The notes under the pieces were generated by a model. The model was not told the DNA's origin and did no database searches. It was given only the letters and a program-made list of their open reading frames with translations. Of a DNA stretch of 64,000 nt, positions 22,693-33,041 are shown piece by piece; the first letter of the stretch is position 1, and each line of letters begins with the position of its first letter. A program made the position numbers and the translations under genes. This DNA is from Bradyrhizobium mercantei (lineage in GTDB: Bacteria > Pseudomonadota > Alphaproteobacteria > Rhizobiales > Xanthobacteraceae). Location of the stretch: NCBI RefSeq assembly GCF_001982635.1, contig NZ_MKFI01000004.1, forward strand, positions 241,609 through 305,608. Direction: 5' to 3'.

Positions 22693-25077
22693 TCAGGCCT
22701 TTTCGATCGGCGCCGGCTGCCCGCCTTTGCCGCGCAGCTTTTGCGACAGGTTGATCAGGAACATCGAGGTCGGCCGCAGGATGAAGAGATCCGCGACCAG
22801 CGCTGCGACCATCGAGAACGCGCTGAGCCAGCCGAACAGACGCAGCGACGGCAGGTCGGAGAACACGGTGACGACGAGGCCGCAGGCCAGCACCACCGTG
22901 GTCAGGATCAGCGCAGGACCGACCAGGACGGTGGCACGCTCGACCGCGAGTTCCGGCGTGACACCGGGCTTGGTCTCGAGCCGCAGGCGGTTGAGGAAGT
23001 GGATGGTGGCGGAGAGCCCGAGGCCGAACGACACGGTCAACGCCACCACGCTGGCGAATTGCAGCCCCTCCCCGAGCAGCCACAGCACGGTGCCCGACAG
23101 CACCACGGGGAAGATGCCGGGCAGGATGCAGGAGAACATCACCACGACCGAGCGGAACGCGAGCCCGATGAAAACTGCCACCAGCAGGAATTCAACGGTC
23201 AGGCCACGGTTCAGTTTTTCGATCATGTTGGCGCTGTTGCGCGCTGCGATCACCGATAGGCCGGTGACCGCGATCTCGTAACCGGGATGCTCGGCGCGGA
23301 CCTTGTCCAGCGAGCTATCCAGCTTGTTCACCACCGGAAGCAGCTGGCTCGAGTCCAGATCCGGAACCCGGCCCGACACCACCACCGCATCCTGATCCGC
23401 CGAGATGAAGCGGCGCACCAGATGCTCGGGAATCACGCCGACATACTCCTTCAGCGTCGCGACATCGTTGCTGCCGGCCTTTTCGGCGAGCCAGCGGCGC
23501 AGGGTTTCCAGCGACCAGACGTTGCCGACGCCCGCCGCGGTTTCGACCATCGCGTGGACGTCGGCGATCGTCTTCAAGGTCTCCGGCGAGTAGAGCGATT
23601 GACCCTTGGGGAATTCGATCAGCACGTCGACCGGATTGGCGCCGGTCAGCTTGGCGTCGAGCCGGCTCGACGCCGCCACCGCCTGCCGCTTGTCCGGCAC
23701 CTGGTCGGCGAGCCGGTAGCGAGGCTCGAGATTGGCGTAGATGATGCCGAGACCGCCGACCACGATCACCGCGATCAGGCTGAACAGCCCGGGACGGCCC
23801 ACCATGCGCACCGCGATCCAGTAGCAGAAATTGCGCAACGCCTGGACGCCGGCATCGGCGCCCTGGAACTTGACCGCGAACACTTTTTCGTTGCGTACCA
23901 GAAGCATTCCGAACGCAGGCACCAGCGAGAGCACTGCGATCAGCGCGATGATGGTCGCGGCGAGCCCGGCCTCGCCGAACTTGCGGATCAGGTCGGAATT
24001 CGAGAATTGCAGCGCGATGAACGAGATGCCGGCAGTGCCATGAGTCAGCACGCAAGCCGGACCGACCACCATCACCGCGTTCCTGAACGCGGTGTACTTG
24101 TCCTGGCCGGCGATGAGGCGGTCTCGTGCCGCAAACGTCAGCTGCATCGAGTCGGAGAAGCTGATCACCATGATGAGCGGCGTCATCACGTTCAGGAACA
24201 TGTTGAGATTGAAGCCGGCCCAGCCGAGGCCGCCTAGCGCCAGAAGGATCGCAATGATCGGCGGGAATGCGGCGATCACCATGAACGATATCTTGCGGAA
24301 GAAGATGATCGCGATAATGCAACCGGCCAGAATGCCGAGGATATTGTAGGTCAGCCCGTCGCGCTTGACCGCGTTGCGGATCTCGAGCTGCATAACCGGA
24401 ACGCCGGAGAGCTGGGCGTTGAGTCCGCTACCGCTGAGATCGTCGGCCATGATCTTTCTCATGTCCGCGACGACTTTGCTGAGCTTGTTGCTGCCGACGA
24501 CCTCAGGCTCGAGCGACAACACGATCAGCGCGAGCGTTCCATCCTCGGACAACAGCTTGCCGCGAATGATCTCGTTGGATTTGACGGTCTCGACGAATTT
24601 GTCGTAGGCGGCGCCTTGCGGCAGCTCGGACGGGAACAGCGCGGCCGGCAGCTTGCCGGGCTCGGGCGCCTGACGCGCCGAAAACAGCGAGACCAGACCG
24701 CGCACGCCCTCGACCAGCTGTAGGTCGGTGACCATGTCGCGCACCTTTTCGAGGTTCTCGCGCGCAAGGAGCGTCTTGCCCTCGATCACAACGAGCACAT
24801 CGAACTCGGTCGCGGGGAAGCGTTTGGTGACCGCTTCGTACTGCTTGTAATCCTTGGAATTGGAACGGAACAACTGGCTGAGCGAGTCGTCGATCTTGAT
24901 GCGCTCGATGCCGAAAACGGCCGCGACCATCAGCGCGAGCAGGATGATGACAGACAGGACCGGCGCCTTGATCGCGATCAGGCCAATACGCTCCAGCCCG
25001 AATGCGATGCTCGGGCCCGCGTGTGGCTCTTCGACCTTCTCGACGTGGACCTGACTTTCGGTGTTCTTTTCGAGCAT
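22693..25077 (-). CDS. HpnN-like RND/MMPL-family transporter
   Basis: A 794-residue inner-membrane transporter with the HpnN-like 1+loop+5, 1+loop+5 layout. The first helix is near residues 35-57, then a periplasmic loop to about 235, five helices, a helix near residue 420, a second loop and five more helices. It resembles hopanoid and lipid RND exporters rather than drug pumps, because it lacks the large docking domain. It lies downstream of the hopanoid locus and upstream of hpnP, so a lipid cargo is plausible but unproven. The N-terminal 30 residues are acidic and cytoplasmic. Confidence 0.85.
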   Translation of the reverse strand: MLEKNTESQVHVEKVEEPHAGPSIAFGLERIGLIAIKAPVLSVIILLALMVAAVFGIERIKIDDSLSQLFRSNSKDYKQYEAVTKRFPATEFDVLVVIEGKTLLARENLEKVRDMVTDLQLVEGVRGLVSLFSARQAPEPGKLPAALFPSELPQGAAYDKFVETVKSNEIIRGKLLSEDGTLALIVLSLEPEVVGSNKLSKVVADMRKIMADDLSGSGLNAQLSGVPVMQLEIRNAVKRDGLTYNILGILAGCIIAIIFFRKISFMVIAAFPPIIAILLALGGLGWAGFNLNMFLNVMTPLIMVISFSDSMQLTFAARDRLIAGQDKYTAFRNAVMVVGPACVLTHGTAGISFIALQFSNSDLIRKFGEAGLAATIIALIAVLSLVPAFGMLLVRNEKVFAVKFQGADAGVQALRNFCYWIAVRMVGRPGLFSLIAVIVVGGLGIIYANLEPRYRLADQVPDKRQAVAASSRLDAKLTGANPVDVLIEFPKGQSLYSPETLKTIADVHAMVETAAGVGNVWSLETLRRWLAEKAGSNDVATLKEYVGVIPEHLVRRFISADQDAVVVSGRVPDLDSSQLLPVVNKLDSSLDKVRAEHPGYEIAVTGLSVIAARNSANMIEKLNRGLTVEFLLVAVFIGLAFRSVVVMFSCILPGIFPVVLSGTVLWLLGEGLQFASVVALTVSFGLGLSATIHFLNRLRLETKPGVTPELAVERATVLVGPALILTTVVLACGLVVTVFSDLPSLRLFGWLSAFSMVAALVADLFILRPTSMFLINLSQKLRGKGGQPAPIEKA

Positions 25078-25121
25078 GCCCTGTCCAGTTCTGAAAACGG
25101 CTCAATCTGTCTAGCTTGGGT

Positions 25122-25218
25122 CTAAAGCGCGATGAGATCGGGTTGAATCATCGCGCTTTAGCGTCTTGTTTGCGCATGATCTTTTCGGAAAACCGCTTGG
25201 CACTTTTCCGGATCATGC
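25122..25218. repeat. Two-hairpin intergenic repeat (CTAAAGCGCGATGA type)
   Basis: The first hairpin is a 14-bp perfect inverted repeat (CTAAAGCGCGATGA at 25122-25135 against 25148-25161). The second is GCATGATC/GATCATGC (25174-25181 and 25211-25218) enclosing CGGAAAA/TTTTCCG. I associate this composite with a widespread bradyrhizobial intergenic element. It lies 45 bases upstream of the RND gene, so that promoter must overlap or precede it. Confidence 0.75.
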
Positions 25219-25372
25219 TTCAGGGGCGCGAATGAGGCGGGTGAGCGCAACCGATCGGCGCTAGTCCTTGAAAACACGCGAATATTGACCGGCGCCGGTT
25301 TTACCTGTCCGCCCCTTCGCTCGCAAGCGCGAGGCTCGCGCCAAATCGACCGGGAACCGCCGATCCCCAGCA

Positions 25373-26167
25373 TTAAGTAACTGATTTGCCACACCCCGGG
25401 AGCGCATTCTGTGACGATCCACCGCCGCTTTCATCTTTCAGCGCGACCCCCGTGATCTGGCGCGCCAGTCCCTCACGCACAAGCCACGAAATCCTGAACG
25501 CGGCTTCCGCATAGCTCAGCCCGGCGCGATGGATGTTGGAGACACAGTTGCGGTCGGCGTCGGTGAGACCGATCCGCGGCGCGAAGGTCAGATAGGCGCC
25601 AAGGCTGTCGGGCGCGGAAAGGCCGGGCCGCTCGCCGATCAGCATCACCAGCATGCGAGCGCCGAGGATGGCGCCGATCTCGTCACCGAGCGCGACCCGC
25701 GCGCCCGATGCTGTGATCACCGGTCCCGCGTCGATCCTGTCGGCCGCAAGTTGCGGCACCAGATGCCGGACCAATTCGACGGCATGCACATTGACCGCGG
25801 TCGGGGACAGGCCGTCACCGATCACGATCGCGCAGGAGCACGCGGTGATACCGCTCCCCTCCAGCGATCGTCGTGATGCGGAATCCAGCATGCGGCCGAG
25901 ATCGGGCCGGCGCAGATAGTCGCGCCGGCTGGGCGCCTGGCTCGACACCTCGCGCGGCGCGAGGCCGAGGCCGGCAAGACCGGCCGCAATCCCGCTGACG
26001 TCGAAAGCCGCGTGAACCGCGTCGCGGGCGCGGGCATGGTCGAGCGTGAAGGAGAGCAGCGCATTGGTCGGCAGGCTGGCCCCGGATCGGCCGAGACCGA
26101 CGCGGGCCGGCGTCAGGTCGCGCAGATCGGGCAGCGAAGGGGATGATGGCGCCGGCGGTGTCGTCAT
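25373..26167 (-). CDS. eutC: Ethanolamine ammonia-lyase small subunit EutC
   Basis: A 264-residue light subunit of the adenosylcobalamin-dependent enzyme that splits ethanolamine into acetaldehyde and ammonia. Family blocks visible are the [21 protein letters not shown]-terminal block, [18 protein letters not shown] and [22 protein letters not shown]. The ATG at 26167 ([11 protein letters not shown]) lies only four bases after the hpnP stop, so hpnP and eutC are surely co-transcribed. The large subunit eutB lies on the far side of hpnP. Confidence 0.95.
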   Translation of the reverse strand: MTTPPAPSSPSLPDLRDLTPARVGLGRSGASLPTNALLSFTLDHARARDAVHAAFDVSGIAAGLAGLGLAPREVSSQAPSRRDYLRRPDLGRMLDSASRRSLEGSGITACSCAIVIGDGLSPTAVNVHAVELVRHLVPQLAADRIDAGPVITASGARVALGDEIGAILGARMLVMLIGERPGLSAPDSLGAYLTFAPRIGLTDADRNCVSNIHRAGLSYAEAAFRISWLVREGLARQITGVALKDESGGGSSQNALPGCGKSVT

Positions 26168-26171
26168 GCTG

Positions 26172-27758
26172 TTATTCGGCGGGAACGGAAGCCTCGCGCA
26201 GCCGGATCGAGTAGTTCGAGGCGTTCTGCCGGCCGCTGGAGGCGGCACGCGCAAACGTGATCAAGTGATGGGCAACCAGCGTCGCCGAGATCAGCCCCTC
26301 GATGTCGCCGCGCTTGAGCCGGCCCAGCGCAAATTTCCAGAACACGCGCCTGTAGTCGCCGAGCACGCCGACCTTCCAGAAGATGTTGCGCAGCATGATC
26401 AGGCCGCGCCGGATGTTGGCCCAGCTCTTCATCTCCGGGCTGACCGGCACCTTGATGCGGTTGGCATAGGTGTAGTTGCACTGATGCAAATAGCGCGCGA
26501 ACAGCGTCTTCGGCTCGTAGGCGATTTCCATGCATTTGCGCCAGGAACTGACCACGTCCTCATAGGGCAGCAGGAACTCGACATTGGAGTCGCGACCGTC
26601 GTCATGGACCAGCCGCCCGGCCTTTTCGAGCCGGTCCCACAGCGGCGTCTTCGGCAGCGCCTGCAGCAAATTGATGGTGAGGAGCGGAATCCGGGACTCC
26701 TCGACAAAGGAGATCAGCGCGTCGCCGGTCTGGGGCTTGTCGGTATCGAGCCCCATGATGATGCCGGAGACCACCTCCATGCCGAACGAATTGATGGTGC
26801 GCACGCCCTCCAGGATCGGAACCATCATGTTCTGATCCTTGTGCATCGCCTTCAGCGCATCGGGATCGGGCGTCTCGATGCCGACGAAGATCGTCACGAA
26901 GAAGGCTTCGCGCATCTTCTCCAGGATCTCGGGGCGCTTGGCGATGTTGAGCGTCGCCTCGCAGGCGAGCCGCGTGACGTAGCCGGTCCGCTTCTGCCAC
27001 TCGATCAGATGCGGCAACAGCTCGCTCGCCGCCTTGCGGTTGCCGATGAAATTGTCGTCGACGAAATAGACGGTATCGGTCGCGCCGCATGCGCGCAGCT
27101 TGTCGAGCTCGGCGATGATCTGCTGCGGCGACTTCAGGCGCGGATTGCGGCCATAGAGCCCGGGGATATCGCAGAACTCGCACTGATAGGGACAGCCCGA
27201 GGAGAACTGGATGCTGCCGAGGAAGTACTTCTTGGTTTCGGCGAGCTCATAGGCCGGCAGCGGAAAATCCGTCATCGGCAGGCGGTCGATGGTCTTCAGC
27301 ACCACCTGCGCGTCGGGACGGCTGGTGTCCTCAGCGAGGCGCTTGATCAGCTCATTGGTGGCGTCGCCGAGCTCGCCGACGTGAAGGTAGTCGAATGACG
27401 GATAGTAGTCCGGGCAGGCGCTGACCGACGGACCGCCGATCGCGACCACGAGATCGTGGTCATGCGCGCGATGACAGATGTCGTTCATCTGCTGGCGCTG
27501 GATGTGCATACCACTGACGAACACCGCGTCCGCCCACTCAAAATCCTCCGCCGTTGCCGGACGCAGGTTCTCGTCGACGAAACGGACCGGCCAGTTCTCG
27601 GGAAGATAGGCGGCGATCAGCAGCAGGCCCTGCGGCGGCATGAACGCCTTGACGCCGTCGGTCAGGGGGTAGGCGTGCTCGAAGGTGCCAAACGACGACG
27701 TATAGCGCGGAAAGACGCAGAGGATACGCCGAACTGTGTTTATGCCCTCAGCTCTCAT
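26172..27758 (-). CDS. hpnP: Hopanoid C-2 methylase HpnP (B12-binding radical SAM)
   Basis: A 528-residue class B radical SAM methylase. HpnP is known to make 2-methylhopanoids, known as sedimentary biomarkers. The N-terminal B12-binding domain (about 11-150) contains CVFPRY and the [17 protein letters not shown] block. The radical SAM cluster is Cys189, Cys193 and Cys196 ([18 protein letters not shown]). The C-terminal 150 residues match the helical tail of the HpnP/HpnJ group. HpnJ, a ring-contraction enzyme, is the main alternative; HpnP is preferred from the overall motif set and the absence of HpnI/HpnK neighbours. The ATG at 27758 is chosen over an in-frame TTG at 27782. It sits between eutB and eutC. 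Confidence 0.85.
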   Translation of the reverse strand: MRAEGINTVRRILCVFPRYTSSFGTFEHAYPLTDGVKAFMPPQGLLLIAAYLPENWPVRFVDENLRPATAEDFEWADAVFVSGMHIQRQQMNDICHRAHDHDLVVAIGGPSVSACPDYYPSFDYLHVGELGDATNELIKRLAEDTSRPDAQVVLKTIDRLPMTDFPLPAYELAETKKYFLGSIQFSSGCPYQCEFCDIPGLYGRNPRLKSPQQIIAELDKLRACGATDTVYFVDDNFIGNRKAASELLPHLIEWQKRTGYVTRLACEATLNIAKRPEILEKMREAFFVTIFVGIETPDPDALKAMHKDQNMMVPILEGVRTINSFGMEVVSGIIMGLDTDKPQTGDALISFVEESRIPLLTINLLQALPKTPLWDRLEKAGRLVHDDGRDSNVEFLLPYEDVVSSWRKCMEIAYEPKTLFARYLHQCNYTYANRIKVPVSPEMKSWANIRRGLIMLRNIFWKVGVLGDYRRVFWKFALGRLKRGDIEGLISATLVAHHLITFARAASSGRQNASNYSIRLREASVPAE

Positions 27759-27886
27759 CAAATGACCCCGAAGCACCTGCAAATCTAACCACGGCGCGGA
27801 ACGCTGGGCCAGAAATTCTTCAACATTGTGGCACTACTTAACGTCACAACGATGAGATAGTTGCTCTGCAGAATATCGCTATCCCG

Positions 27887-29269
27887 TCACGTCAAGAGCC
27901 TGGCAGCGAGGTCGGGCAGCCGCGCCGTATCGGCAATCAGGCGGAAGTCCTGCCCGGCAAGGCCTGCGCGCAACAGCCAGTCGTCGAATTCGGGCGCCCG
28001 CCTCAGACCGAACAGGTCGCGGATGTAGAGCGCATCGTGAAACGATGTCGACTGATAGTTCAGCATAACGTCATCCGCGCCCGGCACGCCCATGATGAAG
28101 TTCACGCCGGCAGCCGCGAGCAGCGTCAGGAGATTGTCCATATCGTCCTGATCGGCCTCGGCGTGGTTGGTGTAGCAGACGTCGATCCCGAGCGGCAGGC
28201 CGAGCAGCTTGCCGCAGAAATGATCCTCCAGCCCGGCGCGGATGATTTCCTTGCCGTCATAGAGGTATTCAGGACCGATGAAGCCGACCACGCTGTTGAC
28301 GAGCAGCGGATCGAACGCGCGCGCCACCGCATAGGCCCGCGCCTCGCAGGTCTGCTGATCGACCTGGTGGTGGGCATTGGCCGACAGCGCCGAGCCCTGC
28401 CCGGTCTCGAAATACATCACATTGTCACCGACCGTGCCGCGGCGCAGCGACAGCCCCGCCTCACGCGCCTCCCGCAACAGCGACAGGTCGACGCCGAAGC
28501 TGCGGTTGGCGGCCTCGGTGCCGGCGATCGACTGGAACACGAGATCGACCGGCAGCCCCCGTCCGATCAGTCCGAGCGTGGTCGTGACATGGGTGAGCAC
28601 GCAGCCCTGCGTCGGGATCTCGAGCCGGGTGATGATGTCGTCGAGGAGCCGCAGCAGGGTGCCAATGACCTTCGGATCGTCGCTCGCCGGATTTATGCCG
28701 ATGCAGGCATCGCCCGATCCGAGCAGCAGCCCGTCGAGGATCGAGGCGGTGATGCCCTTGGGGTCGTCGAACGGATGGTTGGGCTGCAGCCGCGTGCTCA
28801 TGCGCCCGCGCAAGCCGACGGTGTTGCGGAAGCGGGTCGTCACCTCGCATTTCTTCGCCACCAGGATCAGATCCTGGTTGCGCATCAGCTTCGACACCGC
28901 CGCCACCATCTCCGGCGTGATGCCGCGCGAGATCTTCCTGAGCGCATCAGTGGTGGCGGCATCCGACAGCAGCCAGTCGCGGAAGCCGCCGACGGTCAGC
29001 GACGACACCGGCAGGAAGCCGGCAACGTCGTGGCTGTCGAGGATCAGCCGGGTGACTTCGTCGTCCTCGTAGGGGATGACGGGCTCATCGAGGAATTGCT
29101 TGAGCGGCACGTTGGCCAGCGCCAGCCGTGCGGCAATCATCTCCTCCGCACTGTCGGCTGCGACGCCGGCCAGGCGATCGCCGGAACGCGGCGGCGAGGC
29201 CTTGGCAAGCAGGATGCGCAGATCGTCGAATGCGTAATTGGTGGCCTCGATGGTGTGACGATAGAGCAT
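27887..29269 (-). CDS. eutB: Ethanolamine ammonia-lyase large subunit EutB
   Basis: The 460-residue catalytic subunit of the adenosylcobalamin-dependent ethanolamine ammonia-lyase. Family blocks include RNTVGLRGRMSTRLQPNHP, the active-site SGDACIGINPASDDP and YTNHAEADQDDMDNLLTLLA. It is 128 bases upstream of hpnP on the same strand. No bacterial-microcompartment or eutA reactivase gene is in the window, so the enzyme probably works free in the cytoplasm and would supply acetaldehyde and ammonia. Both it and hpnP use cobalamin, which may explain their linkage. Confidence 0.95.
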   Translation of the reverse strand: MLYRHTIEATNYAFDDLRILLAKASPPRSGDRLAGVAADSAEEMIAARLALANVPLKQFLDEPVIPYEDDEVTRLILDSHDVAGFLPVSSLTVGGFRDWLLSDAATTDALRKISRGITPEMVAAVSKLMRNQDLILVAKKCEVTTRFRNTVGLRGRMSTRLQPNHPFDDPKGITASILDGLLLGSGDACIGINPASDDPKVIGTLLRLLDDIITRLEIPTQGCVLTHVTTTLGLIGRGLPVDLVFQSIAGTEAANRSFGVDLSLLREAREAGLSLRRGTVGDNVMYFETGQGSALSANAHHQVDQQTCEARAYAVARAFDPLLVNSVVGFIGPEYLYDGKEIIRAGLEDHFCGKLLGLPLGIDVCYTNHAEADQDDMDNLLTLLAAAGVNFIMGVPGADDVMLNYQSTSFHDALYIRDLFGLRRAPEFDDWLLRAGLAGQDFRLIADTARLPDLAARLLT

Positions 29270-29572
29270 GGGAATTCGCGTCGCGGGCTGGGGCAGCGTA
29301 ACCTAGCACCTCTTTGCGAAAGTCGCGCCATCAGCTTCGCCCGGTGCGCCCGCTGATGTTGATGGATGATGATGATGGCGGCGCGTCATTGGACAGCGCG
29401 GCCAGGCCAGCGGAACCCGGCAGGCTCGGTGCGCCATGTAAGACCTTGGTATTATTTAGAGATTTTAACGGTTGCGGCCACGGAAAACGCACGCATTAAG
29501 AAATTGTCCATGAAGATTTTGCATAAGCTTTAGTCGGCCGAAGGTACTCCCCGGCCTCTTGGAGTGCCCGCA
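29270..29572. other. Divergent promoter region of eutB and the chemoreceptor gene
   Basis: 303 bases with no gene. The part near 29440-29530 is A/T-rich (GGTATTATTTAGAGATTTTAACG and nearby) and should hold at least one promoter. No cobalamin-riboswitch box or ECF-type GGAAC-spacer-CGTT pair was found facing eutB. Confidence 0.5.
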
Positions 29573-31324
29573 ATGCCCGCCCCCGCCACATCCCCCATCT
29601 CCACATCCGGGCCTCAAATGGCATCCCGATTCTCGCTTGCTGCCAGGCTGTACTCGACGTTTGCGCTGATTGCGGCGCTGACCGCGGCCATCACGTTCCT
29701 GTCCGAATACAATGCGCGGCGCAATGCCGAACTGACCGAGGCGGTCGACCTCGCGAGCCGTGCCGCACTCAATGTCGAACGGGTCAATTCACTGGTCTAT
29801 GCCGTGGTGATGGAATCCCGCGGCATCTACATGTCGACCGACCCAGCGGCAGTGAAGAAATACGGCGCCGGGCTGCTGGCATTCAACGAACGCATTCTCG
29901 GCGTGGTGAAGAATTGGGAAACCCTGGTGCAGGCCGACGACGCGGCCCAGTTCGCCGTGTTCAAGAAGCGCATCGAGCAGTTCGTCGAATTTCGCAAAGA
30001 GCTGGTCCGCCGCGGCATCGAGATCGGCGCCGCAGCCGGCCGCGAGTGGGGCGACAACGACGCCAACCGCGACGTGCGCACCGCACTGAACAAGGATCTC
30101 GAGGCGCTCTCCAAAGTCTATGCCGAACGCAGCAAGAGGCTGGCGCAGCAGACCGACGCCAACCGCACGATGGCGCTGGTGCTGACCGGGCTCGGCGCGG
30201 CCGCCCTGATCGTGGTGCTGCTCGGCGTGCTGATCATCGCCCGCTCGGTGGCCCGGCCGCTGTCGCAGATCACCACGACCATCAAGCGCGTCGCCGAGGG
30301 CGCCGACCATGTTGAAGTGCCGCATGTCAATCGCGGCGACGAGATCGGCGCGCTGGCACGCGCCATCAAGGTGTTCCAGGAGGCGATGGACCGCAATCGC
30401 AGCCTGAACGCGCAAGTCGTGCAGGATTCCGCGGCCCGCGACGAACGCGGCCGGCACATCGAGGACTTCGTCGAAGCATTCCGCGGCACCATCGGTGAGG
30501 TGCTGCGCGCGGTGCACGACAATGCCGCGACGATGCGGCAGACCGCGCAGACCATCGCAACCGTCGCGACGAGCGCCAGCGGCCGGGCGGTTGCGGCGGC
30601 AGGCGCGACCGAACAGGCCTCGAGCAACGTCTCCGCCGTGGCCGGTGCGGCCGAAGAGCTGTCCGCCTCGGTCGAGGAGATCGGCCGCCAGGTCAAGCAA
30701 TCCTCCGGCGCAGTCGATCAGGCCGGTGCGCGCACCGACCGGTCGATCACCGAGATCGAGAGCCTTGCCGCCACCACCCAGCGCATCGACGGCGTGCTGA
30801 GCCTGATCCAGGCGATCGCCGAGCAGACCAATCTGCTTGCCCTCAACGCCACCATCGAGGCTGCCCGTGCCGGCGATGCCGGCCGTGGCTTCGCTGTCGT
30901 CGCGCACGAGGTCAAGGCACTGGCCGGGCAAACCGCGAAGGCGACCGCCGAGATCAGCGAGAATGTCGGCCTGATCCAGGCTTCGACCCGCAACTCGGTA
31001 GCCGCCGTGCGCGAAATCGGCCAGGCCGTGCGCGAGATCAGCGACGTCACGTCGAATATCGCAAGCGCGATCAGCCAGCAGGACGCAGCCACGCGTGAAA
31101 TCTCCGCCAACGCGCAGATGGCCGCCCAGGGCAATGAAACCCTGGTAACGAATGTCGGCTCGCTCCGCGACGACATGGACCAGACCAGCAAGGCGGCGGA
31201 ATCAGTGCTTGCGGCATCGAATGATCTGACCGCAACCGCCGAGACGCTGTCGCGCGAGGTCGAGCAGTTCTTCCGCAACCTGCGCAGCGACGCCGCCGAC
31301 GGCCTGCAGCGGACCGGAACCTGA
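29573..31324 (+). CDS. Methyl-accepting chemotaxis protein
   Basis: A 583-residue chemoreceptor. The first membrane helix is at about 26-44, a periplasmic sensor of four-helix type follows, the second helix is at about 200-222 ([20 protein letters not shown]), then a HAMP domain and the cytoplasmic signalling helices. The conserved hairpin tip is [18 protein letters not shown], followed by the [18 protein letters not shown] return strand. There is no C-terminal CheR/CheB pentapeptide. The ATG at 29573 has GGAG 8 bases upstream; an upstream GTG at 29564 is in frame. The ligand cannot be inferred. The next gene on the same strand is a diguanylate cyclase 172 bases away. Confidence 0.93.
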   Translation: MPAPATSPISTSGPQMASRFSLAARLYSTFALIAALTAAITFLSEYNARRNAELTEAVDLASRAALNVERVNSLVYAVVMESRGIYMSTDPAAVKKYGAGLLAFNERILGVVKNWETLVQADDAAQFAVFKKRIEQFVEFRKELVRRGIEIGAAAGREWGDNDANRDVRTALNKDLEALSKVYAERSKRLAQQTDANRTMALVLTGLGAAALIVVLLGVLIIARSVARPLSQITTTIKRVAEGADHVEVPHVNRGDEIGALARAIKVFQEAMDRNRSLNAQVVQDSAARDERGRHIEDFVEAFRGTIGEVLRAVHDNAATMRQTAQTIATVATSASGRAVAAAGATEQASSNVSAVAGAAEELSASVEEIGRQVKQSSGAVDQAGARTDRSITEIESLAATTQRIDGVLSLIQAIAEQTNLLALNATIEAARAGDAGRGFAVVAHEVKALAGQTAKATAEISENVGLIQASTRNSVAAVREIGQAVREISDVTSNIASAISQQDAATREISANAQMAAQGNETLVTNVGSLRDDMDQTSKAAESVLAASNDLTATAETLSREVEQFFRNLRSDAADGLQRTGT

Positions 31325-31496
31325 ACGGATCAGACCGACCGTCGCGGTGCCCGCGACCGGTTCCGGCCAATCCGGAATGGTTAAGACTCTCCCAATCCGC
31401 GCGCGCAAATTGCCAACGCTTGAGGTCGCCTTTCTCAATTTGATGCCCCCATAGAAAGTGGCAACGCGCGGGGGCGCCGAGAATTGGAAGCGAGCA

Positions 31497-32999
31497 ATGA
31501 ACGGGCTCATGCCAAAGCCGAAGGCGGTGCCGACCAAACGGCTCCTTGCGCTCGGGATCGGCCTCGTTTTGTGTTTTTCGGCGATCTGCGCATCCATCCT
31601 CTGGGAGATGGCTGGCAAGGACTATCAGCATGCGAAGGAAGGCGCGACCAACCTCGTCGCCTCCATCGCGAGCGAGATCGACCGCAACATCGAGCTCTAC
31701 GACCTGTCGCTGCAGGCCGTCGCCGACGGCGTCAAGCTGCCGGAACTCGCCAAAATCAGCCCCGAGCTTCGCCAGGTCGTGCTGTTCGACCGCGCCGCCA
31801 CCGCCAAGGATCTCGGCTCGATCCTCGTGCTGAATGCGGCAGGAGACGTCACGCTCGATTCCCGGACATTGACGCCGCGGAGCGCAAATTTCGCCGATCG
31901 AGACTTCTTCCGGGCGCACCAGACGCGCGCGAACGGCGGACTGTTCATCAGCGCTCCCTGGGTTACTCCGGACGGCGAGTATCTGATCAGCCTGAGCCGC
32001 CGCATCAGCAATGCCGACGGATCTTTCGCCGGCGTGGTCGCGGGCAGCATGCGGCTCAGCTATTTCCACAACCTGTTTCGCAAGCTGAACTTCGGCTCCG
32101 GCGACAGCATGGCGCTGTTCAACACCGATGGCATCATGCTGATGCGAATGCCTTTCGACATCGGCAAGATCGGGCAAAGCATCAAGGACTCCCTGGTCTT
32201 CAAGCAGTATCCGGCACGGCAATCCGGCTCCTACGTGACGAAATCGATCGTCGATCATGTCGGCCGCCTCTTTGTCTTTCAGGCGGTCGGACAGCATCCC
32301 CTGCTGATCATCGAGGGTCTCGCGTTGGACGGCATCTATGCCGACTGGTGGCAACAGCTCTGGCTGATCGGCAGCGTCGTGGCGGCGCTCTGCGGCTTCT
32401 CGATCATCCTGATGTTCTACCTGCTGGCCGCGCTCAAACGGCGGGCCGCTGCAGAAGGCCGGCTTGCGCACCTCGCGAGCACGGATGCACTGACCGGCCT
32501 CGCCAACCGCCGCAGGCTCGACGATACCCTCGACGTCGAATGGAGTCGCGGCATGCGCGCAAAGTCGCCGGTCTCGCTTCTGATGATCGACGTCGATCAT
32601 TTCAAGGCGTTCAACGACACCTACGGACATCAGGCCGGCGACGTCGTGCTCGCCACCGTGGGACGGTGCATCGCAGACAGCACCAAACGCGCAACCGATC
32701 TCGGAGCGCGCTATGGCGGCGAGGAGTTTTCGGTGCTGCTGCCCGGCATCGGCAAGGCGGGCGCATTGGAAGTCGCCGAACGGATTCGCGCAAAGCTGAC
32801 GGCCGCGCGCGAGTCCGAGCATGAATTGCCGACCGTCAGCATCGGACTGTCTTGCCTCGTCCCCGACCACGAGCGCACGTCGCGCGATCTGGTCAAGGCG
32901 GCGGACCTCGCGCTCTATCAAGCCAAGGCCGAAGGCCGCGACCGCGTCATCGTCAGCCCGATCGGGTGGGACAAATCGGGCAAACGGCACGTGGCCTGA
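31497..32999 (+). CDS. Membrane diguanylate cyclase with Cache sensor
   Basis: A 500-residue GGDEF enzyme making the second messenger c-di-GMP. It has a membrane helix at about 14-36, an extracytoplasmic double-Cache-like sensor (contains RDFFRAHQTRANGGLFIS and DGEYLISLSRRI), a second helix at about 287-311 and a C-terminal GGDEF domain. The active-site loop reads GGEEF at residue 407, a functional variant. An RxxD inhibitory site (RATD) lies five residues before it, so product feedback is expected. There is no EAL domain. ATG 31497 is preceded by GGAAGCGAG. The target process is unknown; proximity to the chemoreceptor suggests a motile/sessile switch. Confidence 0.93.
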   Translation: MNGLMPKPKAVPTKRLLALGIGLVLCFSAICASILWEMAGKDYQHAKEGATNLVASIASEIDRNIELYDLSLQAVADGVKLPELAKISPELRQVVLFDRAATAKDLGSILVLNAAGDVTLDSRTLTPRSANFADRDFFRAHQTRANGGLFISAPWVTPDGEYLISLSRRISNADGSFAGVVAGSMRLSYFHNLFRKLNFGSGDSMALFNTDGIMLMRMPFDIGKIGQSIKDSLVFKQYPARQSGSYVTKSIVDHVGRLFVFQAVGQHPLLIIEGLALDGIYADWWQQLWLIGSVVAALCGFSIILMFYLLAALKRRAAAEGRLAHLASTDALTGLANRRRLDDTLDVEWSRGMRAKSPVSLLMIDVDHFKAFNDTYGHQAGDVVLATVGRCIADSTKRATDLGARYGGEEFSVLLPGIGKAGALEVAERIRAKLTAARESEHELPTVSIGLSCLVPDHERTSRDLVKAADLALYQAKAEGRDRVIVSPIGWDKSGKRHVA

Positions 33000-33041
33000 T
33001 CGAGATCGCGCCGGCGCAATCGCGCGCCCGCGCCGTCCTTC

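Noticed and set aside
26172-27758. Identity as HpnJ (hopanoid ring-contraction enzyme)
   Set aside because: HpnJ is also a B12-binding radical SAM protein, but no hpnI or hpnK is nearby and the sequence and setting fit HpnP better. A tree with both families would settle it.
27798-27802. GGAAC upstream of hpnP as a sigma-EcfG -35 element
   Set aside because: It reads on the plus strand, pointing away from hpnP, and no CGTT lies at 16-17 bases. No good pair was found facing hpnP or eutB.
29270-29572. Cobalamin riboswitch before eutB
   Set aside because: No B12-box-like conserved core was seen. A covariance-model search would be decisive.
31341-31357. Hairpin GTCGCGG/CCGCGAC after the chemoreceptor gene as terminator
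   Set aside because: Stem of only 7 bp and no T-run; too weak to annotate.
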